Positions 9,811 to 18,241 of a stretch of DNA of 62,371 nt are shown here, in pieces. The stretch is from Alphaproteobacteria bacterium (GTDB lineage Bacteria > Pseudomonadota > Alphaproteobacteria > Micropepsales > Micropepsaceae). The translations under genes and the position numbers were made by a program. The notes beneath the pieces were generated by a model. The model was given only the letters and a program-made list of their open reading frames with translations, was not told the DNA's origin and ran no database searches. Location: the NCBI GenBank assembly GCA_947462105.1, contig CANHNJ010000015.1:1-62371 (forward strand). The letters are read 5' to 3'. How positions within the stretch are numbered: the first letter of the stretch is position 1; every line of letters begins with the position of its first letter.

Positions 9811-12456
9811 ATGACCATGCGGCAACTTGCTTCCCTTCTTTTGCTTTCCACCGCGATTGTGGTGCCGACACTTGCCCAAAGCCAAACCGTGAGCGGCGGA
9901 CAGCCATCGGCGGCGCGGAGCGGGGGGCGCAGCCAGCCTGATGTCTCGCTTCCCGGCATCGAAGAGGTCGTGAGCACCGGCGAACGGTCCGACAGCAGCA
10001 TCGTCCGACTGGGCTCACAGGTCATCTCGGTCCTTTCGAGGGAAGAGATCGAGCGAACCGGCGAAGGCAACATTGCCGGCTCCCTCAGCCGCATCACCGG
10101 CCTAAGCCTTGTCGGCAGCGGCTATGTCTATGTCCGTGGACTCGGCGACCGTTATTCCTTGGCGTTGCTCAATGGCTCACCCCTGCCGAGCCCTGAGCCG
10201 CTCAAGCGCGTCGTGCCGCTCGATCTCTTTCCGAGTAGTCTCATTGCCTCGACCCTGGTTCAGAAAACTTACTCCGCCAACTTCCCCGGCGAATTCGGCG
10301 GCGGTGTGATCAATTTGACGACCCGCGCCATCCCCGATGAGGGTTTTTTCAACGTCAGCGGTGGCGTCTCTGGCGACTCGGTGACAACCGGTCAGACCGG
10401 TTACACATATTATGGCAGCAGCACTGACTGGACCGGTTACGATAACGGCAATCGCGACAAACCATCGGAACTTGCCGCGTATTTCGACAGCCGCGAGCGG
10501 ATCAGTTCGGGCAAGGTCGATACCCAGGCGATCGCCAGCCAGCTGGTTAACGGCCGTAACGCCGTGTTGCAGCGCTATTCCCAAACGCCAGCGAACTATT
10601 CCGCCAGCCTGAGCGCCGGCAAGCCGTTCGAATTAGGTGGCATGAGCCTCGGCGTCATAGCCGCGGCCGGTTACAGCAACAAGTGGACATCACGCGATGC
10701 CATTAATCAGACATCGCTGCAAGGAGACTTGGCGGATCTGGAGTCGGACTTTCGTCGCGTAACGACCGACAACCGGATCGTCGTCAACGGCCTGCTCGGC
10801 GGGGCGCTGTCCTTCGGCGATAACAAGCTCCGCTGGACCAATCTTTATGTCCACGACACCATCAAGCATTCGGCTCTGGGGCTGGGCCATCGCCAAGGCA
10901 CCCTTGTCGATTACATGCGGCAGGACACCGCTTGGTACGAGCGACAGCTAGTCGACAGCCAGGTCGTTGGCGAGTTCAAGCTGACCGATGCGTTGAGCTT
11001 TGACTTCCGCGCCGGCTATGCGGAGACTCAGCGCAACTCTCCGGGCGAGCTGCGCTTTGAATCCGTGCGCACCAACACTTCTGTGGACCCCTACGGCAGC
11101 TATTTCATTAACCGTCTGAACAACGGTAACAACGGCGACGCCTCCATCAGCTATTCGGACCTGAACGAAAGGCTGTTCTCGACCGGCTTGGACGCCTCCT
11201 ACAAGCTGGCGCCTGGCTTCTCGGCGACGATCGGCTACGCTTATTCCGACACCGAGCGGAATAGTTCGCGCCGCGACTTCCAGTTTCAGGCGCCCAATAC
11301 TTTCCCTCGCGGCGTGGATATGTTCCGGCCCGACCTGCTGCTCCAGCCGTCGGTCATAAAGAATTTCGGCGTAACCATGGTCGAGACCAACGAAGGAAAC
11401 CCAGCCTTCCTGGCGCAACTTGAAAACCAGGCCGGCTATCTGAAGTTTAACGGCTATCTTTACGAAACACTGTCATTCGACCTGGGCGTCCGTTACGAGG
11501 CCGCCGAACAAACCGTCGCGCCGATCCAGGTATTCAATACCCCCGGCGCCGCCCTGGCGGCGACGAGTCTCAACAACAGCTACTGGCTACCGTCGGCAAC
11601 ACTGACCTGGGAATTCAACCCGGAGATGCAGCTGCGTCTCAACGCATCCGAGACCCTGGCCCGTCCGCAGTTCCGCGAGTTGATCTACCAGTTCTACTTC
11701 GATCCCGACAGCAACCGCATGTATCGCGGCAATCCCCTACTGGTCGACAGCAAGCTGACCAACGCTGAAGCCCGCTACGAGTGGTATTTTGACGACAACC
11801 AGCGCCTGACGCTTGCCGGCTTCTACAAACAGATCGACAAGCCGATCGAAACCTATGTTTCGGGGGCCGATTTCACTACGAGCTTCGCCAACGCTCCCAA
11901 GGCCGATCTGTCGGGCATTGAGGCCGAATTGCAGAAGTCCTTTGACCTCAGCATGTGGGGCGGAGACTTCTGGACCAGCAGACGTTTACTCTCGGTGTTC
12001 AACTACACTTATACCCAGTCCAGCCTGTCTGTCGGCGCGGGTGACCAGCTCGAGGCCTTCGCCGTCAGTTCGAAAAAGGCTACAGATTTCTTCCGCGACG
12101 GCTCGTCTCTGACAGGTCAGTCGAAGCATATAGCCAACATCGAATTGAGCCTGGAGGACCTCGGCGGCCTATCGCAGCAGACTCTGCTCATCAACTACGC
12201 CAGCAAACGCGTTACCAGTCGTGGCCTGGCAAACTCTGGCCAACCGGACATCTTCGAAGATCCCGGTGTGAGGATCGACTTCGTTTCTCGCCAAGGCGTG
12301 ATGGTTCTTGGCTATGAGGTTGAGTTCAAGTTCGAAGCCCGCAATCTGACTGGTCAAAAGTACTCAGAGTACCAGCAGGCTAACCTCAACAGGGTGAATT
12401 TTAACGTCTACGACGTCGGCCGGACGTTTGCCCTGACCACCCAGCTCAAGTTCTAA
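9811..12456 (+). CDS. TonB-dependent outer-membrane receptor
   Basis: 881 residues from ATG 9811 (GGGGGA at 9797-9802). A signal peptide (MTMRQLASLLLLSTAIVVPT, then LAQSQT) precedes the plug domain: EEVVSTGERSDSSIV, VISVLSREEIERTGEGNIAG, YVYVRGLGDRYSLALLNGSP and FGGGVINLTTRA. A long 22-strand-type barrel follows, with typical segments (LRLNASETLARPQFREL, NAEARYEWYF) and a terminal aromatic strand (VGRTFALTTQLKF). Such receptors import ligands using TonB energy. The substrate is unknown. No N-terminal signalling domain of the FecA type is seen, so transcriptional control by a FecI/FecR pair is unlikely. The upstream lipoprotein is the probable surface partner. Confidence 0.92.
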   Translation: MTMRQLASLLLLSTAIVVPTLAQSQTVSGGQPSAARSGGRSQPDVSLPGIEEVVSTGERSDSSIVRLGSQVISVLSREEIERTGEGNIAGSLSRITGLSLVGSGYVYVRGLGDRYSLALLNGSPLPSPEPLKRVVPLDLFPSSLIASTLVQKTYSANFPGEFGGGVINLTTRAIPDEGFFNVSGGVSGDSVTTGQTGYTYYGSSTDWTGYDNGNRDKPSELAAYFDSRERISSGKVDTQAIASQLVNGRNAVLQRYSQTPANYSASLSAGKPFELGGMSLGVIAAAGYSNKWTSRDAINQTSLQGDLADLESDFRRVTTDNRIVVNGLLGGALSFGDNKLRWTNLYVHDTIKHSALGLGHRQGTLVDYMRQDTAWYERQLVDSQVVGEFKLTDALSFDFRAGYAETQRNSPGELRFESVRTNTSVDPYGSYFINRLNNGNNGDASISYSDLNERLFSTGLDASYKLAPGFSATIGYAYSDTERNSSRRDFQFQAPNTFPRGVDMFRPDLLLQPSVIKNFGVTMVETNEGNPAFLAQLENQAGYLKFNGYLYETLSFDLGVRYEAAEQTVAPIQVFNTPGAALAATSLNNSYWLPSATLTWEFNPEMQLRLNASETLARPQFRELIYQFYFDPDSNRMYRGNPLLVDSKLTNAEARYEWYFDDNQRLTLAGFYKQIDKPIETYVSGADFTTSFANAPKADLSGIEAELQKSFDLSMWGGDFWTSRRLLSVFNYTYTQSSLSVGAGDQLEAFAVSSKKATDFFRDGSSLTGQSKHIANIELSLEDLGGLSQQTLLINYASKRVTSRGLANSGQPDIFEDPGVRIDFVSRQGVMVLGYEVEFKFEARNLTGQKYSEYQQANLNRVNFNVYDVGRTFALTTQLKF

Positions 12457-12463
12457 CACCCCC

Positions 12464-12499
12464 GGGAAAGTATAGGGTTGGCTTTCCCCTTGTATTTTG
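12464..12499 (+). terminator. Probable rho-independent terminator after the TonB receptor
   Basis: GGGAAAG (12464-12470) pairs with CTTTCCC (12482-12488) around an 11-base loop, followed by CTTGTATTTT. It separates the lipoprotein/receptor unit from the virB operon. Confidence 0.6.
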
Positions 12500-12551
12500 C
12501 GCGTGGGGCTGATAGGGCTAAGAAATCAGTGTCGCGCTGCTTAGTCAGCGG

Positions 12552-12569
12552 TCTTCACAATAATGTCAC
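12552..12569 (+). promoter_or_regulatory. PHO-box-like repeat upstream of virB1
   Basis: TCTTCAC (12552-12558) and ATGTCAC (12563-12569) are 11 bases apart with the AT-rich spacer AATA, the layout of a PhoB site; the second half matches the CTGTCAC consensus in six of seven positions, the first poorly. It lies about 35 bases upstream of the virB1 start. The surrounding AT-rich stretch probably contains the operon promoter. Tentative. Confidence 0.25.
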
Positions 12570-12602
12570 ATAAATATCGTATTTCCTCCCTCTGGAGGAT
12601 AA

Positions 12603-13187
12603 ATGATTAATTCGTCAAAGCTCGTCGTTTTTGCCTTCGGGGCTTGGTGCTTCGCTGTGCCGGTCATGGCCCAAGCTCAGGTGCTCCAGATAGACGGCCA
12701 GGGCTTCCGCTGGGTAACCGACAATTCGTCGGCGCAGTCTCCGGCGAACGTTGCTGCGAACGAGAGCTCGGCCTACACCCAAGCCGTCGTCGCCGCTGGC
12801 CCTAATGAATGGCAGGCTTGGGTCGCGGCGATGGCCGCGAAATACGAAATCAGCCCCGCTCTGCTCGAGGCGGTGATCTGGCAGGAGAGCCGTTGGCGCA
12901 CAGCTGCCACTTCAAACGCCGGTGCCTACGGCTTGGCACAATTGATGCCCGCCACGGCCCGACAGATGGGTATCGACATCACCAATCCCCGAGCCAATAT
13001 CGAAGGCGGTGCTCGCTATCTGCGGATGCAGCTTGATGCTTTCGGCGGCGATCTCGAAAAAGCCTTGGCAGCCTACAATGCTGGCCCTGGCCGGGTCCAC
13101 CACGCCCAAGGCGTTCCCCGAATTCCCGAAACCCAAAGCTACGTGGGCTCTATTATGGCTCGCCTCGCTGAACGCGTCTGGAGATAG
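12603..13187 (+). CDS. virB1: VirB1-type lytic transglycosylase
   Basis: Periplasmic muramidase that opens the peptidoglycan for T4SS assembly. A signal peptide (VVFAFGAWCFAVPVMAQAQ) precedes an SLT/goose-lysozyme-like domain. The catalytic Glu95 lies in VIWQESRWR, followed by GAYGLAQLMPATARQMGI and ALAAYNAGPGRV, the three canonical motifs. The ribosome site GGAGG at 12594-12598 supports ATG 12603. It is the first gene of the virB operon, with virB2 starting 5 bases after its stop. Confidence 0.9.
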   Translation: MINSSKLVVFAFGAWCFAVPVMAQAQVLQIDGQGFRWVTDNSSAQSPANVAANESSAYTQAVVAAGPNEWQAWVAAMAAKYEISPALLEAVIWQESRWRTAATSNAGAYGLAQLMPATARQMGIDITNPRANIEGGARYLRMQLDAFGGDLEKALAAYNAGPGRVHHAQGVPRIPETQSYVGSIMARLAERVWR

Positions 13188-13192
13188 TTCAT

Positions 13193-13501
13193 ATGCTGAG
13201 TTCACGCACTGCGGCCATCGCCGTTGCCATCTTCGCCGTGCCCCAACTAGCGCACGCACAGGTCGCGGCTAATCCACAAGGGTCTGGGCCTATCATCGCC
13301 GCCTTAGCCTGGATCCAGGGTACCCTTATGGGGAATGTCGCCACAGCGATCGCTGTCATGGCAGTAGCGGCCGTCGGATTCATGATGCTAACGGGCAGGG
13401 TCAACTGGCGCTTCGCCGCCACAGTGATCATCGGCTGTTTCGTGCTGTTCGGAGCCGGCGCAATCGTCGCTGGCATCCAGGCAGCAACGGCGGGGCAGTG
13501 A
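13193..13501 (+). CDS. virB2: VirB2-type pilin subunit (TrbC/VirB2 family)
   Basis: A 102-residue prepilin with a signal sequence (SRTAAIAVAIFAVPQLAHAQ) and two hydrophobic segments in the mature part: LMGNVATAIAVMAVAAVGFM and FAATVIIGCFVLFGAGAIV, separated by a short polar loop (LTGRVNWR), the VirB2 hairpin topology. It would form the extracellular T4SS pilus. Its place between virB1 and virB3 agrees with the Agrobacterium order. Confidence 0.87.
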   Translation: MLSSRTAAIAVAIFAVPQLAHAQVAANPQGSGPIIAALAWIQGTLMGNVATAIAVMAVAAVGFMMLTGRVNWRFAATVIIGCFVLFGAGAIVAGIQAATAGQ

Positions 13502-13510
13502 GGCTCGGCC

Positions 13511-13792
13511 GTGAATATCGTCCGCTTTCCCATCCACAGGGCCCTGACCCGGCCGCAGATGTTCGCGGGCGTAACCTATAGCTACTTCATCATCAACGCT
13601 GCGGTCACCACCGAGGCGTTCCTAATGACCAAGAGCTTTCTCGCACTGCCTGTGGCGCTTATCGTGCACGCGGTCGGCTACATCGTTTGCCTGCGGGAAC
13701 CTCGCATTTTCGATCTCTGGCTGACCAAGGTCACCCGTTGCCCACGCGTCCGCAACTGGCGGCGCTGGGGTTGCAACAGCTACGCTCCCTGA
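13511..13792 (+). CDS. virB3: VirB3-type inner-membrane T4SS protein
   Basis: A 93-residue membrane protein from GTG 13511. The N-terminal signature VRFPIHRALTRPQMFAGVTY is typical of VirB3, followed by one or two hydrophobic stretches (SFLALPVALIVHAVGYIVCL) and REPRIFDLWLTK. VirB3 works with VirB4 in the inner-membrane complex and pilus assembly. It lies 9 bases after virB2 and 13 before virB4. Confidence 0.87.
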   Translation: MNIVRFPIHRALTRPQMFAGVTYSYFIINAAVTTEAFLMTKSFLALPVALIVHAVGYIVCLREPRIFDLWLTKVTRCPRVRNWRRWGCNSYAP

Positions 13793-13805
13793 GAGGCTTC
13801 GCACG

Positions 13806-16220
13806 ATGGGAATTTTTGATATGAGCGCCTGGGCCAAGAAGGAAGCGCTCGCGGGTGATCGGCTGCCGTATCGCGCGCTGCTGGACGAAAACACGGTCCT
13901 GCTAAAGGACGGCTCGGTCATGCTGTGCCTGACTGTGCCCGGCTTCAGCTTCGAGACAGCTGACACGACCGAGCTGAACGCCCACGCTGCGACCCGCGAA
14001 CTGCTGTTGCGCAGCTCTCTCGACTCCCGCTTCGTGCTTTACCATCACGTTATCCGCCGCCGGGTGAAGGTTGAGCTGGACGGCGCTTTCGCCGATCCGC
14101 TGGCCGCTCATATCGACGCCCTGTGGCGTGAGAAGCTCTCCAGCGGCGCATTGTTCGTAAACGACCAGTTCATTACCTTGGTGCGCCGCCCGGCCCGCGG
14201 CAAGACTGGCTGGGTGGAGCGTATTGGTCGTAGCTTGAACCGCAGGTCCACCAAGATGGGCGAGCCGACCCCGCAGGACCTGCGCGAGCTGAGGGCTGCC
14301 GCCAACGCCATAGTGGCCACCCTACCGACCTACGGCGCGCGTCTGCTCGGCGACTACCAGGGTACCTCGGGCAAGTGCTCCGAGGTACTAGAGTTTCTCT
14401 CGGCGCTCTATAATGGCGAGATGTTGCCGGTGCGCCGGCCTACGCCGCACACTGACATAGGCCGGATGCTTCCCTATCGCCGGATCAACTTCGGCATGGA
14501 CGCCCTTGAACTTAAGGGAGCAGGGGGCAGCAGCTTCGCGGCCCTGATCTCGGTCAAGGACTACCCGGACGCCACCTCGCCCGGCATCACCGACAACCTA
14601 CTGCGCGTTCCCTGCGAGATGGTACTGACCCAAAGCTACGCACCTTGCGACCGGCAGATTGCGCGCGAACGGATCGACCTCTCGGTCCGTAGGCTGAAGT
14701 CGGCTGACGAGGAGGCGATGGCCGAGCGCGCCGAGATGCACGCGGCGCGTGACGCCCTCGGTGCGGGCGGGGTCAGCTTCGGCGACCACCACATTTCCGT
14801 CCTGGTCCGCACCGACAGCCTGGAAACGATCGACAACATGACGGCAGCCTGCTCGGCAGCCCTGGGCGAGTCCGGCGCCGTGGCCGTGCGCGAGGAGCTG
14901 AACCTGGAGCCCGGCTTCTGGGGGCAGATGCCCGGCAACGAACGCTATCTGGTCCGCCGCGCTCTGATTTCTTCAGCCAACATGGCCTGCTTTGGCTCTC
15001 TGCATGGATTCGCCATGGGGCAGGCCGAGAACAATCACTGGGGCGACCCGGTCACCATTCTGGAGACCACCAGCGCAACGCCGTTCTTCTTCAATTTCCA
15101 CAATGGCGACCTGGGAAACTTCACAATAATCGGCCCGTCGGGTTCGGGGAAGACGGTGGTGATGAATTTCCTCGCCGCTCAGGCCCAGCGCTTCGAGCCG
15201 CGCACGGTGCTGTTCGATAAGGACCGCGGCGCCGAGGTTTTCGTGCGCGGAATTGGCGGCCACTACAGCCGCGTGGCGGCGGGCCAACCCACCGGCTTTA
15301 ACCCGCTAGCTCTGCCGGACACAGCCCACAACCGCGCCTTCCTGCGCGACTGGCTCGGCGTGCTGCTGGCGGCGGAAGGTCCCGATGAACTGGCGACCAT
15401 CGCCGTGGCCGTGGACGCCGCATACGTCAACGACCCGTCGTTTCGCCGCCTGTCGCACTTCCGCGAACTGCTCGCCGGCCATCTTCGCCCGCAGAATGGC
15501 GATCTCGCGCACCGCCTCGACGCCTGGATTTCAGGGGGCGAGTATGGCTGGCTGTTCGACAACGCCGAGGACCGCCTGGACCTGTCGGCGAAGACGCTCG
15601 GCTTCGATATGACAGCGCTGCTCGAGACCCCGCGCCTGCGAACGCCGGTGATGATGTATCTCTTCCACCGCATCGAGGAGCGCCTGGACGGCCACCCGAC
15701 CCTCATACTCATCGACGAGGGCTGGAAGGCGCTGGACGACGAGGTGTTCGCCGCTCGCATCCGCGATTGGCTGAAAACTCTGCGTAAGCGCAACGCTCTG
15801 GTCGGCTTCGCGACGCAGTCGGCACGCGACGCGCTCGACAGCCGCATCTCGACCGCCCTTGTTGAGCAGACCGCCACAATGGTCTTCATGCCCAACGCCC
15901 GCGCGCGGGCAGAGGACTATTGCGAGGGCTTCGGCCTCACCGATCACGAGTTGGATGTCATCCGAACCCTGCCGGCCCACAGCCGTTGCTTCCTGGTGCG
16001 CCAGCCCGACACTTCGGTCGTCGTCCGCCTCGATTTGTCGGGCATGCCCGAGGTTCTGACCGTGCTTTCGGGGCGCGAAAGCGTCGTGCGTCGGCTGGAC
16101 AGCCTGCGGGTCAAGCACGGCGACGCGCCGTGCGCCTGGTACGCCGAGCTTACCGGCGCATCCTGGCCCGACCAGCTTGGCGCAGGGCGGCGCCCCTACT
16201 GGACCGAGGCTGCGGAATGA
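13806..16220 (+). CDS. virB4: VirB4-type T4SS ATPase
   Basis: 804 residues, normal for VirB4, the largest and most conserved T4SS ATPase, which energises pilus assembly and substrate transfer. An N-terminal CagE/TrbE domain (LLKDGSVMLCLTVPGFSFET) leads to the ATPase half with Walker A GPSGSGKT (residues 443-450), Walker B LILIDEGWKALDD (about 635) and the downstream ATQSARDALDS and VFMPNARA motifs. All nucleotide-binding residues appear intact. Its TGA overlaps the virB6 ATG (ATGA), leaving no room for a virB5 gene. Confidence 0.95.
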   Translation: MGIFDMSAWAKKEALAGDRLPYRALLDENTVLLKDGSVMLCLTVPGFSFETADTTELNAHAATRELLLRSSLDSRFVLYHHVIRRRVKVELDGAFADPLAAHIDALWREKLSSGALFVNDQFITLVRRPARGKTGWVERIGRSLNRRSTKMGEPTPQDLRELRAAANAIVATLPTYGARLLGDYQGTSGKCSEVLEFLSALYNGEMLPVRRPTPHTDIGRMLPYRRINFGMDALELKGAGGSSFAALISVKDYPDATSPGITDNLLRVPCEMVLTQSYAPCDRQIARERIDLSVRRLKSADEEAMAERAEMHAARDALGAGGVSFGDHHISVLVRTDSLETIDNMTAACSAALGESGAVAVREELNLEPGFWGQMPGNERYLVRRALISSANMACFGSLHGFAMGQAENNHWGDPVTILETTSATPFFFNFHNGDLGNFTIIGPSGSGKTVVMNFLAAQAQRFEPRTVLFDKDRGAEVFVRGIGGHYSRVAAGQPTGFNPLALPDTAHNRAFLRDWLGVLLAAEGPDELATIAVAVDAAYVNDPSFRRLSHFRELLAGHLRPQNGDLAHRLDAWISGGEYGWLFDNAEDRLDLSAKTLGFDMTALLETPRLRTPVMMYLFHRIEERLDGHPTLILIDEGWKALDDEVFAARIRDWLKTLRKRNALVGFATQSARDALDSRISTALVEQTATMVFMPNARARAEDYCEGFGLTDHELDVIRTLPAHSRCFLVRQPDTSVVVRLDLSGMPEVLTVLSGRESVVRRLDSLRVKHGDAPCAWYAELTGASWPDQLGAGRRPYWTEAAE

Positions 16221-17362
16221 ACTCCTGCGGTGATTTGTTGGCGAACGCCTCGTCAGGCGTCTCCGCGGCGCTCCGCGCGGTGGACTGTGTCAGCGCCGAG
16301 GCCACTGCCACCGCCTTCGCGCGCCTGTTCGGAATGCAAGGCTCGCTGCTGCCGGCCCTGACGCTGCTATTAACCATCTATATCGCATCGTTCGCGATTC
16401 TCCTCCTGACTGGCCGCTCGACGCTCAGCATCAACAGCCTCATGCCGAGGATGATCGTGCTCGGCGTGGTGATCACTTTCACGACCAGTTGGGTCGCCTA
16501 CCAGAGCGTGGTGTGGAACCTGACGACGGGCGCACCGGACCAGATTGCAGGCGTTCTGCTCGGTGCGCGCGGCTCTGCGACGCATCTTTTCGCCGACCGG
16601 ATCGACATTCTGTTCAACGCGATTGCCGAGACGGCGTCGGCGACGCAGGGGCCGAGCGGCGTCGGAGGGCAGGGGGCCTTCACCCCCAAAAATTTGATGT
16701 GGCTGAGCGGGCTGATGCTTCTCCTCGCCACGGTCGGCGTGCTGGTGACGGCGCGCATTGGACTAGCCGTGCTGCTTGCGCTCGGGCCGGTGTTCATCGC
16801 CATGGCGCTGTTCAGCGGCACACGGGGCCTGTTCGTCGGATGGCTGCGCGCAGTTATCATGATTGCGATCACTCCGCTGTTCACCGTTCTTGGGGGTGGG
16901 CTGCTGGTCGAGTTGGCGGCGCCCGTGGTGGCGGGCTTGCGCGAGGCCGAAACCATTGACATGCGTGGAGCGATGGTGCCGTTCGTCATCGCGTCCGTCT
17001 ATTGCGCCCTGATGCTGCTCTCTATCCGCACGGCCTCGACCATGGTGACCGGCTGGCGCGTCTTCGGCCTGGCGGACGGCGAGAAGCGGTCCTGGACCGA
17101 TCGCGCCGCGCCGGCCCCGTCGCAGGCTGCAGCCGCCGGCGCCGTCGCCGCGCCGGCGTTGCGCCAGCGCATTCCGGTAAGCGCCTTCCAGACGACTGGC
17201 GTCGCGAACCCTGGCGTGGGCTCCGTCGCCGCTACCGTCTCGCGGAGTACACGCAACATCATCATCCCGGCGACCGCGTCGGGTGGCACCATAAGTCCGC
17301 AGCCGCCGCGCCGCTCGCGCGCTATAGGCAGCCGTTTCGCTCGCCGAGTGGATACGCAATGA
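16217..17362 (+). CDS. virB6: VirB6/TrbL-type polytopic inner-membrane protein
   Basis: Starts at ATG 16217, overlapping the virB4 stop by four bases. The 381 residues contain about six hydrophobic segments (LPALTLLLTIYIASFAILLL, MIVLGVVITFTTSWVAYQSV, LMLLLATVGVLVTARIGLAV, the VFIAMALFSGT region, AVIMIAITPLFTVLGGGLLV, FVIASVYCALMLLSI), matching the T4SS channel component VirB6. The last 90 residues are low-complexity Ala/Pro/Ser/Arg and lack obvious structure. virB9 follows after only 12 bases, so virB7 and virB8, which normally lie between them, are absent. No VirB8-like fold is fused to this protein. Confidence 0.85.
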   Translation: MNSCGDLLANASSGVSAALRAVDCVSAEATATAFARLFGMQGSLLPALTLLLTIYIASFAILLLTGRSTLSINSLMPRMIVLGVVITFTTSWVAYQSVVWNLTTGAPDQIAGVLLGARGSATHLFADRIDILFNAIAETASATQGPSGVGGQGAFTPKNLMWLSGLMLLLATVGVLVTARIGLAVLLALGPVFIAMALFSGTRGLFVGWLRAVIMIAITPLFTVLGGGLLVELAAPVVAGLREAETIDMRGAMVPFVIASVYCALMLLSIRTASTMVTGWRVFGLADGEKRSWTDRAAPAPSQAAAAGAVAAPALRQRIPVSAFQTTGVANPGVGSVAATVSRSTRNIIIPATASGGTISPQPPRRSRAIGSRFARRVDTQ

Positions 17363-17374
17363 GGAGACTTAAAT

Positions 17375-18238
17375 ATGCGGCTGCGTGAACCCTTCGTGGC
17401 GGTCCTCGCTTTGGCCGCTGTCGCTGGATCGGCCCACGGGGCCGATGATACGCGCCTGATCTCCCTGGTCTACGATCCCAAGGCGGTGGTGACGCTCACC
17501 GCCCGCGCGGGCTTGCAGTCCACTGTCGCCTTTGCTGACAACGAGATAATCGAAAATGTCGCGATCGGGGATTCCAACAGCTGGCAGGTCACGCCCAACA
17601 AGCGCGCCAACCTGCTGTTCGTGAAGCCCCTGGGAGAGAGTGCCCGCACCAACATGACGGTCGTCACCGATCGCCACATGTATGTCTTCGACCTGGTGGC
17701 TAGCGCGACGGCGGCACCATTCTACGTGCTGAGCTTCACCTATCCGAACGAGCCGAAGGCAACCACCCAGGTTGCGGGCGGCCTTACCAGAGACGAGGCC
17801 CTGGCCTTGGCTGCGCATCCGAAAGACGTTGCTGCGCCGGATCCCGCGCGGCTGAACTTTGCTTGGCGCACCGATGGTGATCGACGCCTCCTGCCATCGC
17901 GTATCTATGACGACGGTGAGGCAACCTACATGAGTTGGCCAACCAGCGGTTCGATCCCGGCGATCCTCACCCGCAATGAGAAGGGCGAGGAGGGGGCGGT
18001 TAACTTCGCCGCCCGTGGCGACGTCCTGGTGCTCGACACCGTGCCGAAGTTGATCGTGCTGCGTTCCGGCCGCGACATGGCGACCCTGGAGAACCAGGCC
18101 GCGCCGGTCAACCTCACACGGTCCGCACCGGCGCCGGTCGTCGCGCTCGCCCCAGTCAGCCTCACCCAGGCCGCGCTGCCACCGGTGCCAGCCGTCCCGC
18201 CACTTGCGACAGCCCAGACCGGAACCGAAGGACAGTGA
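17375..18238 (+). CDS. virB9: VirB9-type outer-membrane core complex protein
   Basis: 287 residues with a signal peptide (FVAVLALAAVAGSAHGAD). The N-terminal CagX/VirB9 domain contains TRLISLVYDPKAVVTL, IIENVAIGDSNSWQV, NLLFVKP and TNMTVVTDRHMYVFDLV. The C-terminal domain has RLNFAWRTDGDRRLLPSRIYDDGEATY and AVNFAARGDVLVLDTVPKLI, followed by a Pro/Ala-rich tail. VirB9 builds the outer-membrane ring with VirB10 and normally VirB7. No small lipoprotein gene for VirB7 is found next to it. Confidence 0.92.
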   Translation: MRLREPFVAVLALAAVAGSAHGADDTRLISLVYDPKAVVTLTARAGLQSTVAFADNEIIENVAIGDSNSWQVTPNKRANLLFVKPLGESARTNMTVVTDRHMYVFDLVASATAAPFYVLSFTYPNEPKATTQVAGGLTRDEALALAAHPKDVAAPDPARLNFAWRTDGDRRLLPSRIYDDGEATYMSWPTSGSIPAILTRNEKGEEGAVNFAARGDVLVLDTVPKLIVLRSGRDMATLENQAAPVNLTRSAPAPVVALAPVSLTQAALPPVPAVPPLATAQTGTEGQ

Positions 18239-18241
18239 GCT

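Noticed and set aside
16217-17362. VirB8 hidden as a fusion to VirB6
   Set aside because: The extra C-terminal region of VirB6 is low-complexity Ala/Pro/Ser and shows no VirB8-like alpha+beta pattern or membrane anchor.
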